From contig NZ_RJJY01000001.1 of NCBI RefSeq assembly GCF_003751085.1, positions 3,286,001-3,350,000 of the forward strand: 64,000 nucleotides of DNA, given 5' to 3'. Below are positions 52,179 to 63,462 of this stretch, piece by piece. The stretch's first letter is position 1; each line of letters opens with the position of its first letter. Below the pieces are notes generated by a model. That model had not been told where the DNA came from, made no database searches, and was given only the letters and a program-made list of their open reading frames with translations. This stretch comes from Micromonospora sp. Llam0 (GTDB lineage: Bacteria > Actinomycetota > Actinomycetes > Mycobacteriales > Micromonosporaceae). Both the position numbers and the translations under genes were made by a program.

Positions 52179-52754
52179 ATGAGACGACAGGGACAGCCCG
52201 CCGAACGGATCCGGGGCCGGCCCACCGGCGTCGGCCGGACGTCGGACCGGGCAGCCGAACAGGTCAGCGACGACCTGCGCCTCGCCGACACACCGACACT
52301 ACGGCGACGGCGGTGGTCGGCCGGGCTGACCCTGCTCGCGGTCGGCGCCTACGCGGTGGTCGCGACCTACCAGTACGGCCTGGTGCGACACCTGCCGGAG
52401 CCGGCGCTGCCCTGGCTGGACGCCGACCGGGTGGACGCCAGCGGCGAAGCGTACGCCGCTGGACACACCCCGGACACCGCGCTCGCGCTGGCCAACGCCG
52501 GCGTCACCCTCGCCCTGATCGGGACGGGCGACGCTGACCGGGCGACCCACCAACCGTGGCGGTCACTGCTCGCCACCGGCAAGGCGACCGGTGACGCGGC
52601 CGCCGGGGCCTGGCTGTTCGCCGAGCAGCTCAGCCGGCACCGCCGGATCTGCGGCTGGTGCACCCTGGCCGCCGCCGCCACGACCGTGGCGGCGGCGCTC
52701 ACCGTACCGGAAGCCACCCAGGCGTGGCGCCACCTCCGTGGCCGCCCGGAATGA
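52179..52754 (+). CDS. VKOR-like small membrane protein
   Basis: A 191-residue protein with several hydrophobic stretches (SAGLTLLAVGAYAVVATYQY, LALANAGVTLALIG, CTLAAAATTVAAALTV) and a CxxC pair in ICGWCTL. Residues GDADRATHQPWRSLLATGKA precede it. The layout resembles vitamin K epoxide reductase-family proteins, which handle quinone/thiol redox, but the typical second Cys pair is not evident. ATG 52179 with GAAGGG about twelve bases upstream. Its stop overlaps the next gene (ATGA). Confidence 0.45.
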   Translation: MRRQGQPAERIRGRPTGVGRTSDRAAEQVSDDLRLADTPTLRRRRWSAGLTLLAVGAYAVVATYQYGLVRHLPEPALPWLDADRVDASGEAYAAGHTPDTALALANAGVTLALIGTGDADRATHQPWRSLLATGKATGDAAAGAWLFAEQLSRHRRICGWCTLAAAATTVAAALTVPEATQAWRHLRGRPE

Positions 52755-54361
52755 CGGCCCGGCAGCGGCGCACCCGCCGGGTCGTGGTCGTCGGTGGCGG
52801 CCACAACGGCCTGGTCGCCGCCTGCTACCTGGCCCGCAGCGGCTGGCAGACGCAGGTGCTGGAGCAGTCCGACAAGCTGGGCGGCGGCGCCCGGACCGAG
52901 GAACTGCTGCCGGGCCACCGCTTCAACACCCACTCCGCCGCGCACAACATCATCAACGCCACCGACATCGTCGAGGACCTGCGGCTGCGGGACGCCGGGC
53001 TGGTCTACCGCGAAATGGACCCGTTCTCCGTCGCGGCGTTCCGCGACGGCACGATCGTCCGGTTCCACCGCAGCGTCGCGGCCACCGTCGAGTCGATCGC
53101 CGAGGTCGACCGGCGGGCCGCGCGACGGTACGCGGCCTGGATGCGCCAGGCGTGGCCGGTCGTCTCCGCGATGCGGACCATGCTGGACCCCGGCACCGGC
53201 GTGACGCAGCGACTGCGGCGAATGCCGGGCCTGGTCGCGGCGGGTGGCCGGGCGTTGGCCCGCAACGGCGGGCCGGTCGGGCTGGCCCGTACCCTGCTGG
53301 CACCGTACGGGCGGGTGCTGCGGGAACAGTTCGACACCGAGCTGGTCCGGGCGCCGGTGGCGGCGTTCGCCGCGCACGCCTCCGCGTCACCACAGCAGGT
53401 CGGCGGGGCCACCTTCGCGTTGTGGCAGGCGTTCTACCACCAGGTCGGTCAGTGGCATCCGGTCGGCGGGTCGCAGGCGTTGACCGACGCGCTCGCCACC
53501 CGGCTGGCCAGCTACGGCGGCAGTTGGCGGGTGAACACGCCGGTGGCCCGGATCCTGCGCACCGGCACCGGCACCGACCGGGTCGCCGGGGTCGAGCTGG
53601 CCGACGGTACCCGGATCGCCGCCGACGCGGTGCTCACCGCCATCGACCCGCGCAGCGCCCTGCTCGACCTGCTGGATCCGCCGCTGACCGGCCCGGTCGC
53701 CGACCGGCTGCGGGCCGCCGGGCGCGGCAACGCCGTACAGAGCCTGGTCCTGCTGGCCACCACCGGGTTGCCCGGCTACCCGCAGGCCCGGCCCGGCGAC
53801 TGGAACGGACTGCAGTCGTACGTGGACAGCCTCGACTCGCTGTCCGCAGGGTTCGCCCAGGCCGAAGCCCGTCACCTGCCGGACGATCCGGTGCCGACGT
53901 ACGCGTTCACGCCGACCGCGCTCGACGACAGCCTCGCGCCGCCCGGCCGGCACACCGTCTACCTGGCCTGCCCCTGCGCCCCGTACGAGGTGCGGGGCGG
54001 ATGGGACGCCGCCCGGGAGGAGTTCGCCGACCGGATGGTCGCCACCGTCGAGGCCCGGGCACCCGGGTTCGCCGCCAGTGTCGTCGACCGGGTGACGCAC
54101 ACCCCGGCCGACATGGCCCGGCAACTGCGCTGGCCGGGCGCGCACCCGATGCACCTGGATATCAGCCTGGACCAGCTGGCGATGCTGCGCCCGACCCCGG
54201 ACCTGGCCGGCCACCGCACCCCGCTGACCGGGCTGGTGGTGTCCGGGGCGGGCACCGCCCCGGTCGGCGGCATCGCCGGACTGCCGGGCCGCGACGCGGC
54301 GTACGCGTTGATCACCCGGCCGCCCGCGCGGGGCGGGCCCGCCGGCCGCCGATGGCCGTGA
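52751..54361 (+). CDS. Phytoene desaturase-like FAD oxidoreductase
   Basis: A 536-residue flavoprotein. The N-terminal dinucleotide fold RRVVVVGGGHNGLVAACYLA is followed by EQSDKLGGGARTEE. The C-terminal GLVVSGAGTAPVGGIAGLPG is the FAD signature of carotenoid desaturase/amine-oxidase proteins. No other carotenoid gene is nearby. Translationally coupled to the VKOR-like gene (ATGA). Its 3' end overlaps the convergent flavoprotein remnant by 50 bp. Confidence 0.85.
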   Translation: MTARQRRTRRVVVVGGGHNGLVAACYLARSGWQTQVLEQSDKLGGGARTEELLPGHRFNTHSAAHNIINATDIVEDLRLRDAGLVYREMDPFSVAAFRDGTIVRFHRSVAATVESIAEVDRRAARRYAAWMRQAWPVVSAMRTMLDPGTGVTQRLRRMPGLVAAGGRALARNGGPVGLARTLLAPYGRVLREQFDTELVRAPVAAFAAHASASPQQVGGATFALWQAFYHQVGQWHPVGGSQALTDALATRLASYGGSWRVNTPVARILRTGTGTDRVAGVELADGTRIAADAVLTAIDPRSALLDLLDPPLTGPVADRLRAAGRGNAVQSLVLLATTGLPGYPQARPGDWNGLQSYVDSLDSLSAGFAQAEARHLPDDPVPTYAFTPTALDDSLAPPGRHTVYLACPCAPYEVRGGWDAAREEFADRMVATVEARAPGFAASVVDRVTHTPADMARQLRWPGAHPMHLDISLDQLAMLRPTPDLAGHRTPLTGLVVSGAGTAPVGGIAGLPGRDAAYALITRPPARGGPAGRRWP

Positions 54362-55513
54362 CGAACTGGGCGGCGGCCAGCTGGATCCCGTACGACCAGG
54401 TGGGGTAGGCGTGGGTGGCCTGGGCGAGGCGGCCGGCGAACATGCCGGTGGCCATCGCCAGCGCCGGTTCATGGATCATCTCGCCGGCCCGGCCGGCGAC
54501 GACGGTGGCCCCGAGGATCCGGCCGCCGCCGAGGTTGCCCAGCAGCCGGCGCGGCCCGGCGACCAGGGTGACGAACCCGTCGGTGGCGCCGGCGGTCACC
54601 GCCCGGTCCATCTCCGTCATCGGCAGGTACGCCACCCGGCCGCCCCGGCCGACCGACTGCGCCTCGGTCAGCCCGACCCGGGCCACCTCCGGGTCGGTGA
54701 AGACCACCCACGGCGTGGCGGTTGGGTCGTAGCGCTGCCGCCGACGCGACAGCGCGTTGCCGGCGGCGATCCGTCCCATGGCGAACGCGGCGTGGGTGAA
54801 CGGCATCCGGCCGGTGACGTCGCCGGCGGCGTACCCGCCGGGCGCGGTCGTGGCCAGGTGGGCGTCGGTGACCACGTACCCCCGGTCGTCGACGGCGATC
54901 CCGGCGGCCGGCAGGTCGAGCCCGTCGGTGGTCGGCCCGCGGCCGGTCGCGACCAGCAGCCGGTCGGCGTGGACCCGGCTGCCGTCGGCCAGCCGCAGCG
55001 TCACCCCGCCGGTGGTAGTGGCCGCTTCGACGACCTGCGCGCCCAGGCACAAGGTGATCCCTTCGTGGGCGAACACGTCGGCGATCACCGCCGAGACCGC
55101 CGGCTCGTGGCCGGGCAGCAGCCGGCCGGCGGTCTCGACGACGGTCACCCGGGTACCGACGGGACCGCCGGGGCGGCTCCGGTGCCGTCGACGTCGATCC
55201 GGACCGGCGCGACGAACCGGGCCCGGCCACGGCGTACCTCGATGCCCTCGGCCCGCAGGGCGGCGGCGTCCTCGGTGGCGGCGATCCGCGCGATCACCGA
55301 TCGCATCCGTCGTACGGCGTCGTCGAACGCCAGCCCTCGGGCGGCCGCCTCGATCAGCGTCTTCGACGGGACGCAGCCGGTGAACGTGCAGTCGCCGCCG
55401 GGCGGCCCGTCGGTGACCAGCAACACCCGGGCACCGGCTCCGGCGGCGGCGCGGGCCGCGCCGAGACCGGCGGCACCGCCACCGATCACCACCAGGTCGT
55501 GTCCGCCGGTCAC
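54312..55513 (-). pseudogene. Mercuric-reductase/lipoamide-dehydrogenase-like flavoprotein, broken
   Basis: N-terminal piece 55145-55513 (122 residues): FAD fold HDLVVIGGGAAGLGAARAAA, redox disulfide GGDCTFTGCVPSKTL, ending AAPAVPSVPG then TGA. C-terminal piece 54312-55148 (278 residues), another frame: TVVETAGRLLPGHEP, the second FAD motif GGYAAGDVTG and dimerisation region. Together about 400 residues versus about 460-480 for the family. Missing are the ATG strand and the whole NAD(P)H-binding glycine motif. A deletion with frame shift explains this. The pieces overlap by GTGA, so coupled expression of two fragments cannot be excluded, but NADPH-driven activity is unlikely. Confidence 0.75.
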
Positions 55514-56361
55514 GGTCTGACCGCCACCAGCAGGCCGTAGCCGATGATCTGCTCGGCGATCGCCGCGCGGGCGGCGGCCAGCACCGCCGGTGCCCGGGCG
55601 AAGTCCAGCCCGGCCGCCTCGGCCCGGTCGCGGGCGGTCATCCGGACCAGCGTCAGCCGGGCCTCGATCTGGTCGAGCATGGCGGCGACCGCGGCGTCGT
55701 GGCGTTCGGTGTACGTCACCCGCAGCCCGGCTGCGGCCAGCAGCTCGGCGTACTCGGCCAGCGGACGGGCGTCGGCGACGCAGGCGATCCAGCCGCCGAG
55801 CCCGGCGAGTTCGGCCGGCAGCCGGGCCTGGTCGACGGTGACGTCGGTGAGGCCGAGCCGCCCGCCGGGCCGCAGCACCCGGGCGAACTCGGCGGCGGCG
55901 GTGACCTTGTCGGGGAAGGTGCAGAAGGCGCATTCGCAGACCACCGCGTCGAACGCCGCGTCGGGCACCGGCAGCCGCTCGGCGTCGCCGAGCCGGAACC
56001 GCACCGAGCCGCAGGCGCCGGCCGTCCCGGTCGCAGTGCCCGCCTGCGTCGCGGCGGACACGTTGGCCGCCGACAGGTCGACGCCGGTGACGTCGGCTTT
56101 GTACGACCGGGCCAGCAGCAGCGCGGTGGCGCCGCGCCCGCTTGCCACGTCGAGCACGGCCGCGCCGGGCCGCAACGCGAGCCGGTCGGCGAGCCGCCGG
56201 GTCAACGCCAGACCGCCCGGGTGGTACGACTCGCCGAGCAGCAACGCGACGACGTCGGAGCCGTACGCGGCGGCGCAGCACGCCTTCGCATCAGTCGTTG
56301 CGTCAGTCTCCGCGTCGGCGGAGACAGTGGGACCGTCCACCGGCCAGGCCCGGCCGGTCAC
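55510..56361 (-). CDS. Class I SAM methyltransferase, ArsM-like
   Basis: A 283-residue methyltransferase. The N-terminal KACCAAAYGSDVVALLLGES has a CC pair (28-29). SAM motif I is VLDVASGRGATALLLA, with ADVTGVDLS and ARVLRPGGRLGLTDV after it; further Cys lie in CECAFCTF. The Cys arrangement recalls arsenite methyltransferases, yet the typical late CC of ArsM is not seen, so the acceptor is uncertain. The GTG start overlaps the radical SAM stop, and its stop overlaps the flavoprotein start. Confidence 0.78.
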   Translation of the reverse strand: MTGRAWPVDGPTVSADAETDATTDAKACCAAAYGSDVVALLLGESYHPGGLALTRRLADRLALRPGAAVLDVASGRGATALLLARSYKADVTGVDLSAANVSAATQAGTATGTAGACGSVRFRLGDAERLPVPDAAFDAVVCECAFCTFPDKVTAAAEFARVLRPGGRLGLTDVTVDQARLPAELAGLGGWIACVADARPLAEYAELLAAAGLRVTYTERHDAAVAAMLDQIEARLTLVRMTARDRAEAAGLDFARAPAVLAAARAAIAEQIIGYGLLVAVRP

Positions 56362-57953
56362 CGGACCCGCCGGCCGACGTTGGTGGTGTCCGGGGCGATC
56401 CGACCGGTGCCGGCACGTCCACCGGGCCGGGCCACTTTCGATCCGTACGGTGAATCGGTGAGCACCGGCTGCAGCGGCAGCGCGTTGGGCACCACGTCGG
56501 CCACCGCGACACCGGACAGCTGCTCGCGGACCTGTTCCCGGTAGCCGACCGAGTTGTACGCGCAGAACGGAATCATCCGCCCGTCCGGGGTGATCTCCTC
56601 GACGCAGCATTTCATCAGCTGTTTGACGTTGAGCGTGTACGGGTCCTGGAAGTCCTGAATGACGATCATGAAAGCCCGGTCGGTGATGTCGGCGATCGCC
56701 GCCGGCAGGTTGATCCCGCAGGCGTCGGCGCAGTCCAGCGCCGTCGCGGCGGCCGCCAACTGCTCGCTGGTGGTGCCGGTGCCCATGAACGCCGACGCCG
56801 ACCACAGCTTCTCCAACGCCTCGCGGATCGCCAGGTCCGGCAGCACCCGGTTGGCGACGTAGTCGAGGTAGTCGGCGACGTTGAGCAGCCGCGGGATCGG
56901 CACCACCCCGAAGCCGGGTTCGCCGGGGGTGCCCTCACTCAGCAGGTAGGTGATGGACCGGCAGGTCGGGAAGCAGCACGGCACCGGGAAGAAGTCCGAC
57001 GCGGTGAACCAGTCGGGGCGCTGCGCCACGATGCCGTGGATGATGTCGGAGTTGGTCAGCCGGTGCAACGGGTCGAACTCGACGTGCCGTCCGGCGTGGG
57101 TGACCGGCTGAAACGACACCGACCGTACGGCGGGGTGCGTCAGCCCGTACTCGATGATCGCGCCGAGTTCGTGGTCGTTGAGCCCGCGCTCCACGGCGGC
57201 GACCAGGGTGACGGTCAGTCCGGCGTCGGCGCAGTTGTCCAACGCCCGCCGCTTGATCTCGCGCAGGTCGCGGCCGCGGATCTCCCGGTGGGTACGCTCG
57301 TCGAAGCCGTCGAACTGCAGGTAGATGTTGATCGCCCGGTCCGGGCTGTGCCGCCGGCCGAGTTCGGCGACGAACCGCCGGTCGGAGGCGAGCCGGATGC
57401 CGTTGGTGTTGAGGTTGACCGCCTTGATCGGGCGGGCCTGCGCGGCGTCGACGAACTCCAGGATCTGCTTGTGGATGGTGGGTTCCCCGCCGGAGAACAT
57501 CACCACCTCGGGTTCGCCCTCGGCGGCGACGAGCGTGTCGAGCATCCGTTCGCACTGGTCGAGGGTGATCGAGTAGCCGTCGGGTTGGTGGCCCGAGTCG
57601 GCGAAGCAGATCGGGCAGTCCAGGTTGCAGCCGGTGTTGACCTCGATGATGCCGAGGCAGGCATGCTGTTTGTGCTCGGGGCAGAGCCCGCAGTCGCTGG
57701 GGCAGCCGTCGACCACGTCGGTCTGGAACGCCAGCGGGATCGTGCCGGGCTTGTTGAACCGGGCCGAGTCCAGGTACATCTGCGCGTCGCCGTAGACCAA
57801 CGCCTCGAACTGCCCGTGCTCGCGGCAGCGTTTGCGCAGGAAGACCTTGTCGTCGCGGATGTTTACCTGAGCGTCGACGACGACCTTGCACACCGGGCAG
57901 ATCGACTTGGTGTACTCGATGAAGATTTCGTCGCGATCCTGTTTGGCGGTCAT
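56358..57953 (-). CDS. Radical SAM protein of the Tes (MJ0619)-like family
   Basis: A 531-residue Cys-rich enzyme. The radical SAM cluster is VNTGCNLDCPICFAD (CxxxCxxC, about residue 110). Upstream are SICPVCK, KRCREHG and GCPSDCGLCPEHKQHACLG, a block typical of tetraether-synthase-like proteins. C-terminal cysteines in PVPCCFPTC, DCADAC and KCC may hold further clusters. Archaeal Tes joins lipid chains by C-C bonds; bacterial relatives have mostly unknown roles. ATG 57953 follows GAGGAG by six bases. Confidence 0.82.
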   Translation of the reverse strand: MTAKQDRDEIFIEYTKSICPVCKVVVDAQVNIRDDKVFLRKRCREHGQFEALVYGDAQMYLDSARFNKPGTIPLAFQTDVVDGCPSDCGLCPEHKQHACLGIIEVNTGCNLDCPICFADSGHQPDGYSITLDQCERMLDTLVAAEGEPEVVMFSGGEPTIHKQILEFVDAAQARPIKAVNLNTNGIRLASDRRFVAELGRRHSPDRAINIYLQFDGFDERTHREIRGRDLREIKRRALDNCADAGLTVTLVAAVERGLNDHELGAIIEYGLTHPAVRSVSFQPVTHAGRHVEFDPLHRLTNSDIIHGIVAQRPDWFTASDFFPVPCCFPTCRSITYLLSEGTPGEPGFGVVPIPRLLNVADYLDYVANRVLPDLAIREALEKLWSASAFMGTGTTSEQLAAAATALDCADACGINLPAAIADITDRAFMIVIQDFQDPYTLNVKQLMKCCVEEITPDGRMIPFCAYNSVGYREQVREQLSGVAVADVVPNALPLQPVLTDSPYGSKVARPGGRAGTGRIAPDTTNVGRRVR

Positions 57954-58083
57954 CCAGCTCCTCGGCGGCGCGGTGGAACCCCAGGGCGACCAGTCCACCA
58001 TCACCGACCGTGGCCCGGCAAGCACCGAAGCCGCAGGCCGCAGGCCGCAGCCGGCAACGGGCGACGGGCAACGGACGACAGCA

Positions 58084-58121
58084 TGATGCCGCAGAGGCGT
58101 GATCGTGCCTCTGCGGCATCA
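58084..58121. terminator. Hairpin after tpiA
   Basis: A 15-bp perfect stem (58084-58098 with 58107-58121) and 8-base loop between the tpiA stop and the radical SAM start. Without a clear U-tract on the minus strand; it may separate the glycolytic operon from the downstream cassette. Confidence 0.75.
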
Positions 58122-58173
58122 GGGCCCGCGACGGTACACGTGTCGCGGCCGGAACCTCGACGGTGCCGACCGG

Positions 58174-58973
58174 TCAGCGCTTGACGTGCTCCGGGAACCG
58201 GGCGATCTGGGCGAACTCGTCGGCGTCCAGGCTGGCGCCGCCGATCAACGCGCCGTCGACGTCGACCTCGGCCATGATCGCGGCGATGTTCGCCGCCTTG
58301 ACCGAACCGCCGTACAGGATCCGGGTCTGGTCGGCGGTGGCCTGGTCGTACGACTCGGCCAGCCGGGCCCGGATCGCCCCGCACACCTCCTGCGCGTCGG
58401 CCGGGGTGGCGGTCTTGCCGGTGCCGATCGCCCAGACCGGCTCGTACGCGATGACGACCTTGACCACCTGCTCGGCGGTCAACCCGGCCAACGCGGCGTC
58501 GACCTGGTCGCGGCAGTGCGCGACGTGGCCGCCGGCCTCCCGCACGTCCAGACCTTCACCGACGCACAGGATCGGGGTGATCCCGTTGGCCAGCGCGGCG
58601 GCCACCTTGGCCTTGACCACCGCGTCGTCCTCGTTGTGGTACGCCCGCCGCTCCGAGTGGCCGACGGTGACGTACTGGCAGCCCAGCTTCGCCAGCATCG
58701 CCCCGGAGATGTCACCGGTGTAGGCGCCGGAGGCGTGCGGCGACAGGTCCTGCGCGCCGTATCCGATCACCAGCTTGTCGCCGTCGATCAGCGTCTGCAC
58801 GCTGCGCAGCGCGGTGAACGGCGGCAGCACCGCCACCTCGACGTCGGTCAGCTGCTGCTCGTTCAGGCTGAACGCCAGCTTCTGGACCAGCGCGATGGCT
58901 TCCAGGTGGTTGAGGTTCATCTTCCAGTTGCCGGCCATCAGCGGCCGGCGGGCAACGGTCTCAGGCACTGCTC

Positions 58974-58977
<4 letters not shown>
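58174..58977 (-). CDS. tpiA: Triose-phosphate isomerase
   Basis: A 267-residue (beta/alpha)8 enzyme. Lys in AGNWKMNLN, His in VTVGHSERR, Glu in [12 protein letters not shown], and phosphate loop LYGGSV. The GTG start overlaps the pgk stop (GTGA). Last of gap-pgk-tpiA. Confidence 0.96.
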
Positions 58978-61282
<2,305 letters not shown>

Positions 61283-61441
61283 TCACGCCGCAGCCATACG
61301 TGGCTCGGGCGGGACACCCGAGGCGGTGGTCGCGGCGGGAGAGCCGGGTGCCGGCCCCGTCGCCGTACACTGCGACCCTATCCGAGAAGCCCGTGCCGTG
61401 TTGCGCCGGGGCGTCCGGTCACCCTGGTTCACAACTGGTGT

Positions 61442-62428
61442 TCACCCGACGAGCATCTCCGCCGTCACCGCATCCTCGGTGTCCGGAATGCCGAGATCGC
61501 GGGCCCGCTTGTCGGCCAGCGCCAACAGCCGCCGGATCCGCCCGGCGATCGCGTCCTTGGTCAGCGGTGGATCGGCCAGGGCGCCCAGCTCCTCCAGCGA
61601 CGCCTGGCGGTGCTCCAGCCGCAGCCGGCCCGCCGACGTCAGATGCCGCGGCGCGTCGTCGGCGAGGATCTCCAACGCCCGGGTCACCCGGGCGGCGGCG
61701 GCCACCGCAGCCCGGGCCGAGCGGCGCAGGTTGGCGTCGTCGAAGTTGGCCAGCCGGTTCGCGGTCGCCCGCACCTCCCGGCGTACCCGCCGCTCCTCCC
61801 AGGTCAACACGCTGGAGTGCGCACCGATCCGGGTGAGCAGCGCGGCGATCGCGTCACCGTCCTTGACCACCACCCGGTCGACGCCACGCACCTCGCGCGC
61901 CTTGGCGGCGATCCCCAGCCGCCGGGCGGCACCGACCAGCGCCAGCGCCGACTCCGGCCCCGGGCAGGTGATCTCCAACGCGCTGGACCGGCCCGGCTCG
62001 GTCAACGACCCGTGCGACATGAACGCGCCCCGCCAGGCCGACACGGCGCAGCAGACGTTCGCCGACACCAGGTGCGGGGGCAGGCCACGCACCGGTCGGC
62101 CCCGAACGTCCAGCAGGCCGGTCTGCCGGGCCAACGCCTCACCGTCCTTGACCACCCGGATGATGAAGTGGTTGCCCTTGCGCAGCCCGCTCGGGCTCAG
62201 CACGTGGATCTCGCTCGAGTAGCCGTAGACGTCGGCCACCTCCCGGCGCAGCCGCCGGGCGACCGCGTTGGTGTCCAGCTCGGCTTCGACGACGACCCGG
62301 CCGGCGACGATGTGCAGCCCGCCGGAGAAGCGCAGCAACGCGGCCATCTCGGCGCGACGGCAGCACGGCTTGGGCACGTCGACCCGGCTCAGCTCGTCCT
62401 TGACGGCAGCGGTCATCGCCATAGTCAT
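61442..62428 (-). CDS. whiA: WhiA sporulation/cell-division regulator
   Basis: A 328-residue protein with a LAGLIDADG-like N-terminal domain ([19 protein letters not shown]) and C-terminal HTH ([33 protein letters not shown]). Activates sporulation and divisome genes with WhiB in Streptomyces. ATG 62428; 47 bp after yvcK, as in the conserved rapZ-yvcK-whiA order. Confidence 0.96.
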   Translation of the reverse strand: MTMAMTAAVKDELSRVDVPKPCCRRAEMAALLRFSGGLHIVAGRVVVEAELDTNAVARRLRREVADVYGYSSEIHVLSPSGLRKGNHFIIRVVKDGEALARQTGLLDVRGRPVRGLPPHLVSANVCCAVSAWRGAFMSHGSLTEPGRSSALEITCPGPESALALVGAARRLGIAAKAREVRGVDRVVVKDGDAIAALLTRIGAHSSVLTWEERRVRREVRATANRLANFDDANLRRSARAAVAAAARVTRALEILADDAPRHLTSAGRLRLEHRQASLEELGALADPPLTKDAIAGRIRRLLALADKRARDLGIPDTEDAVTAEMLVG

Positions 62429-62475
62429 TCACCTCACGGGGGCCGGTTAGACGGCGGGTACCGATACGTACGTGC

Positions 62476-63462
62476 TTAACGAGCGGACCCCAGGACAGGC
62501 ACCAGGGCGGCACCCAACGCGACGGGATCGTGCCGGGGGCTGCCGTCGGCGACCGCCAACGGGGCGAGCGTCAAACGCGCACCCAGCGATTCTGCCGCAC
62601 GCGCCGCCGGGTCGGGATCGCCGACCGCCGTACCGTCGGCGAGCACCGTGTCGACCTGCAGCTGCGGCAGGTACCAGCTGAGCGCGGCGAGGTGGTCGGC
62701 GACCGACAGGCCGAGGGTCTCCTTCTCCGCCGCCAGGTTCAGGGTGACCAGCCGGCGGGCCGGGCTGGCGACGATCGCGGCGGCCAGGTCCGGCACCAGC
62801 AGATGCGGGATGACGCTGGTGTACCAGCTGCCCGGCCCGAAGATCAGCCAGTCGGCGTCGCGTACCGCCGCCAGCACCGGCCGGCAGGCGGCCGGCGCTT
62901 TCGGCTGCAGCCGCACCGACTCGACCCGGCCCCGGGTGACCGCCACCGCGTGCTGGCCCCGGACGGTGACCACGTCGGTCGGTCGACGCGGGTCGCCGCC
63001 GCGCACGTCGGCTTCGATCGACACCGGCTCGCAGGACATCGGCAGCACCCGGCCGGTCACGCCGAGCAGCCGGCCGACGTGGTCGAGGGCGGCGACCGGG
63101 TCGCCGAGCAGCTCCATCAGCCCGCAGAGCACCAGGTTGCCGACCGCGTGCCCGGTGAGCGGGTCGGGACGGTCGGTGGCCGGTGCCTCCCCCGGCACCG
63201 GCACGAACCGATGCTGGAACAACTCGGCGGTCAACTGGTCGGCCGGTGCCGGCCCGGCCAGCGCGGCGAGCGCCTGGCGCAGGTCGCCGGGGGGCAGCGC
63301 GCCCCGGTCGGCCCGCAGCCGACCACTCGACCCACCGTCGTCACCGACCGTGACCACCGCGGTGAGGTCCAACGCCAGCTCGGCACCGGCGTGGCGCAGG
63401 CCACGCAGTGAGGCGGCCAGCCCGTGCCCGCCACCGAAGGCCACCACCCGCAGTACGCTCAC
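62476..63462 (-). CDS. yvcK: YvcK/CofD-like gluconeogenesis factor
   Basis: A 328-residue UDP-sugar-binding protein: VVAFGGGHGLAASLRGLR, VTVGDDGGSSGRLR, HAVGNLVLCGL and FGPGSWYTSVIPHLL. It links carbon metabolism to cell-wall growth in Bacillus and mycobacteria. The GTG start overlaps the rapZ stop (GTGA). Confidence 0.94.
   Translation of the reverse strand: MSVLRVVAFGGGHGLAASLRGLRHAGAELALDLTAVVTVGDDGGSSGRLRADRGALPPGDLRQALAALAGPAPADQLTAELFQHRFVPVPGEAPATDRPDPLTGHAVGNLVLCGLMELLGDPVAALDHVGRLLGVTGRVLPMSCEPVSIEADVRGGDPRRPTDVVTVRGQHAVAVTRGRVESVRLQPKAPAACRPVLAAVRDADWLIFGPGSWYTSVIPHLLVPDLAAAIVASPARRLVTLNLAAEKETLGLSVADHLAALSWYLPQLQVDTVLADGTAVGDPDPAARAAESLGARLTLAPLAVADGSPRHDPVALGAALVPVLGSAR

Noticed and set aside
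55145-55513. Functional split mercuric reductase with separate subunits
   Set aside because: The GTGA overlap makes it tempting, but the NADPH-binding glycine motif is absent from both parts, so decay is more likely.
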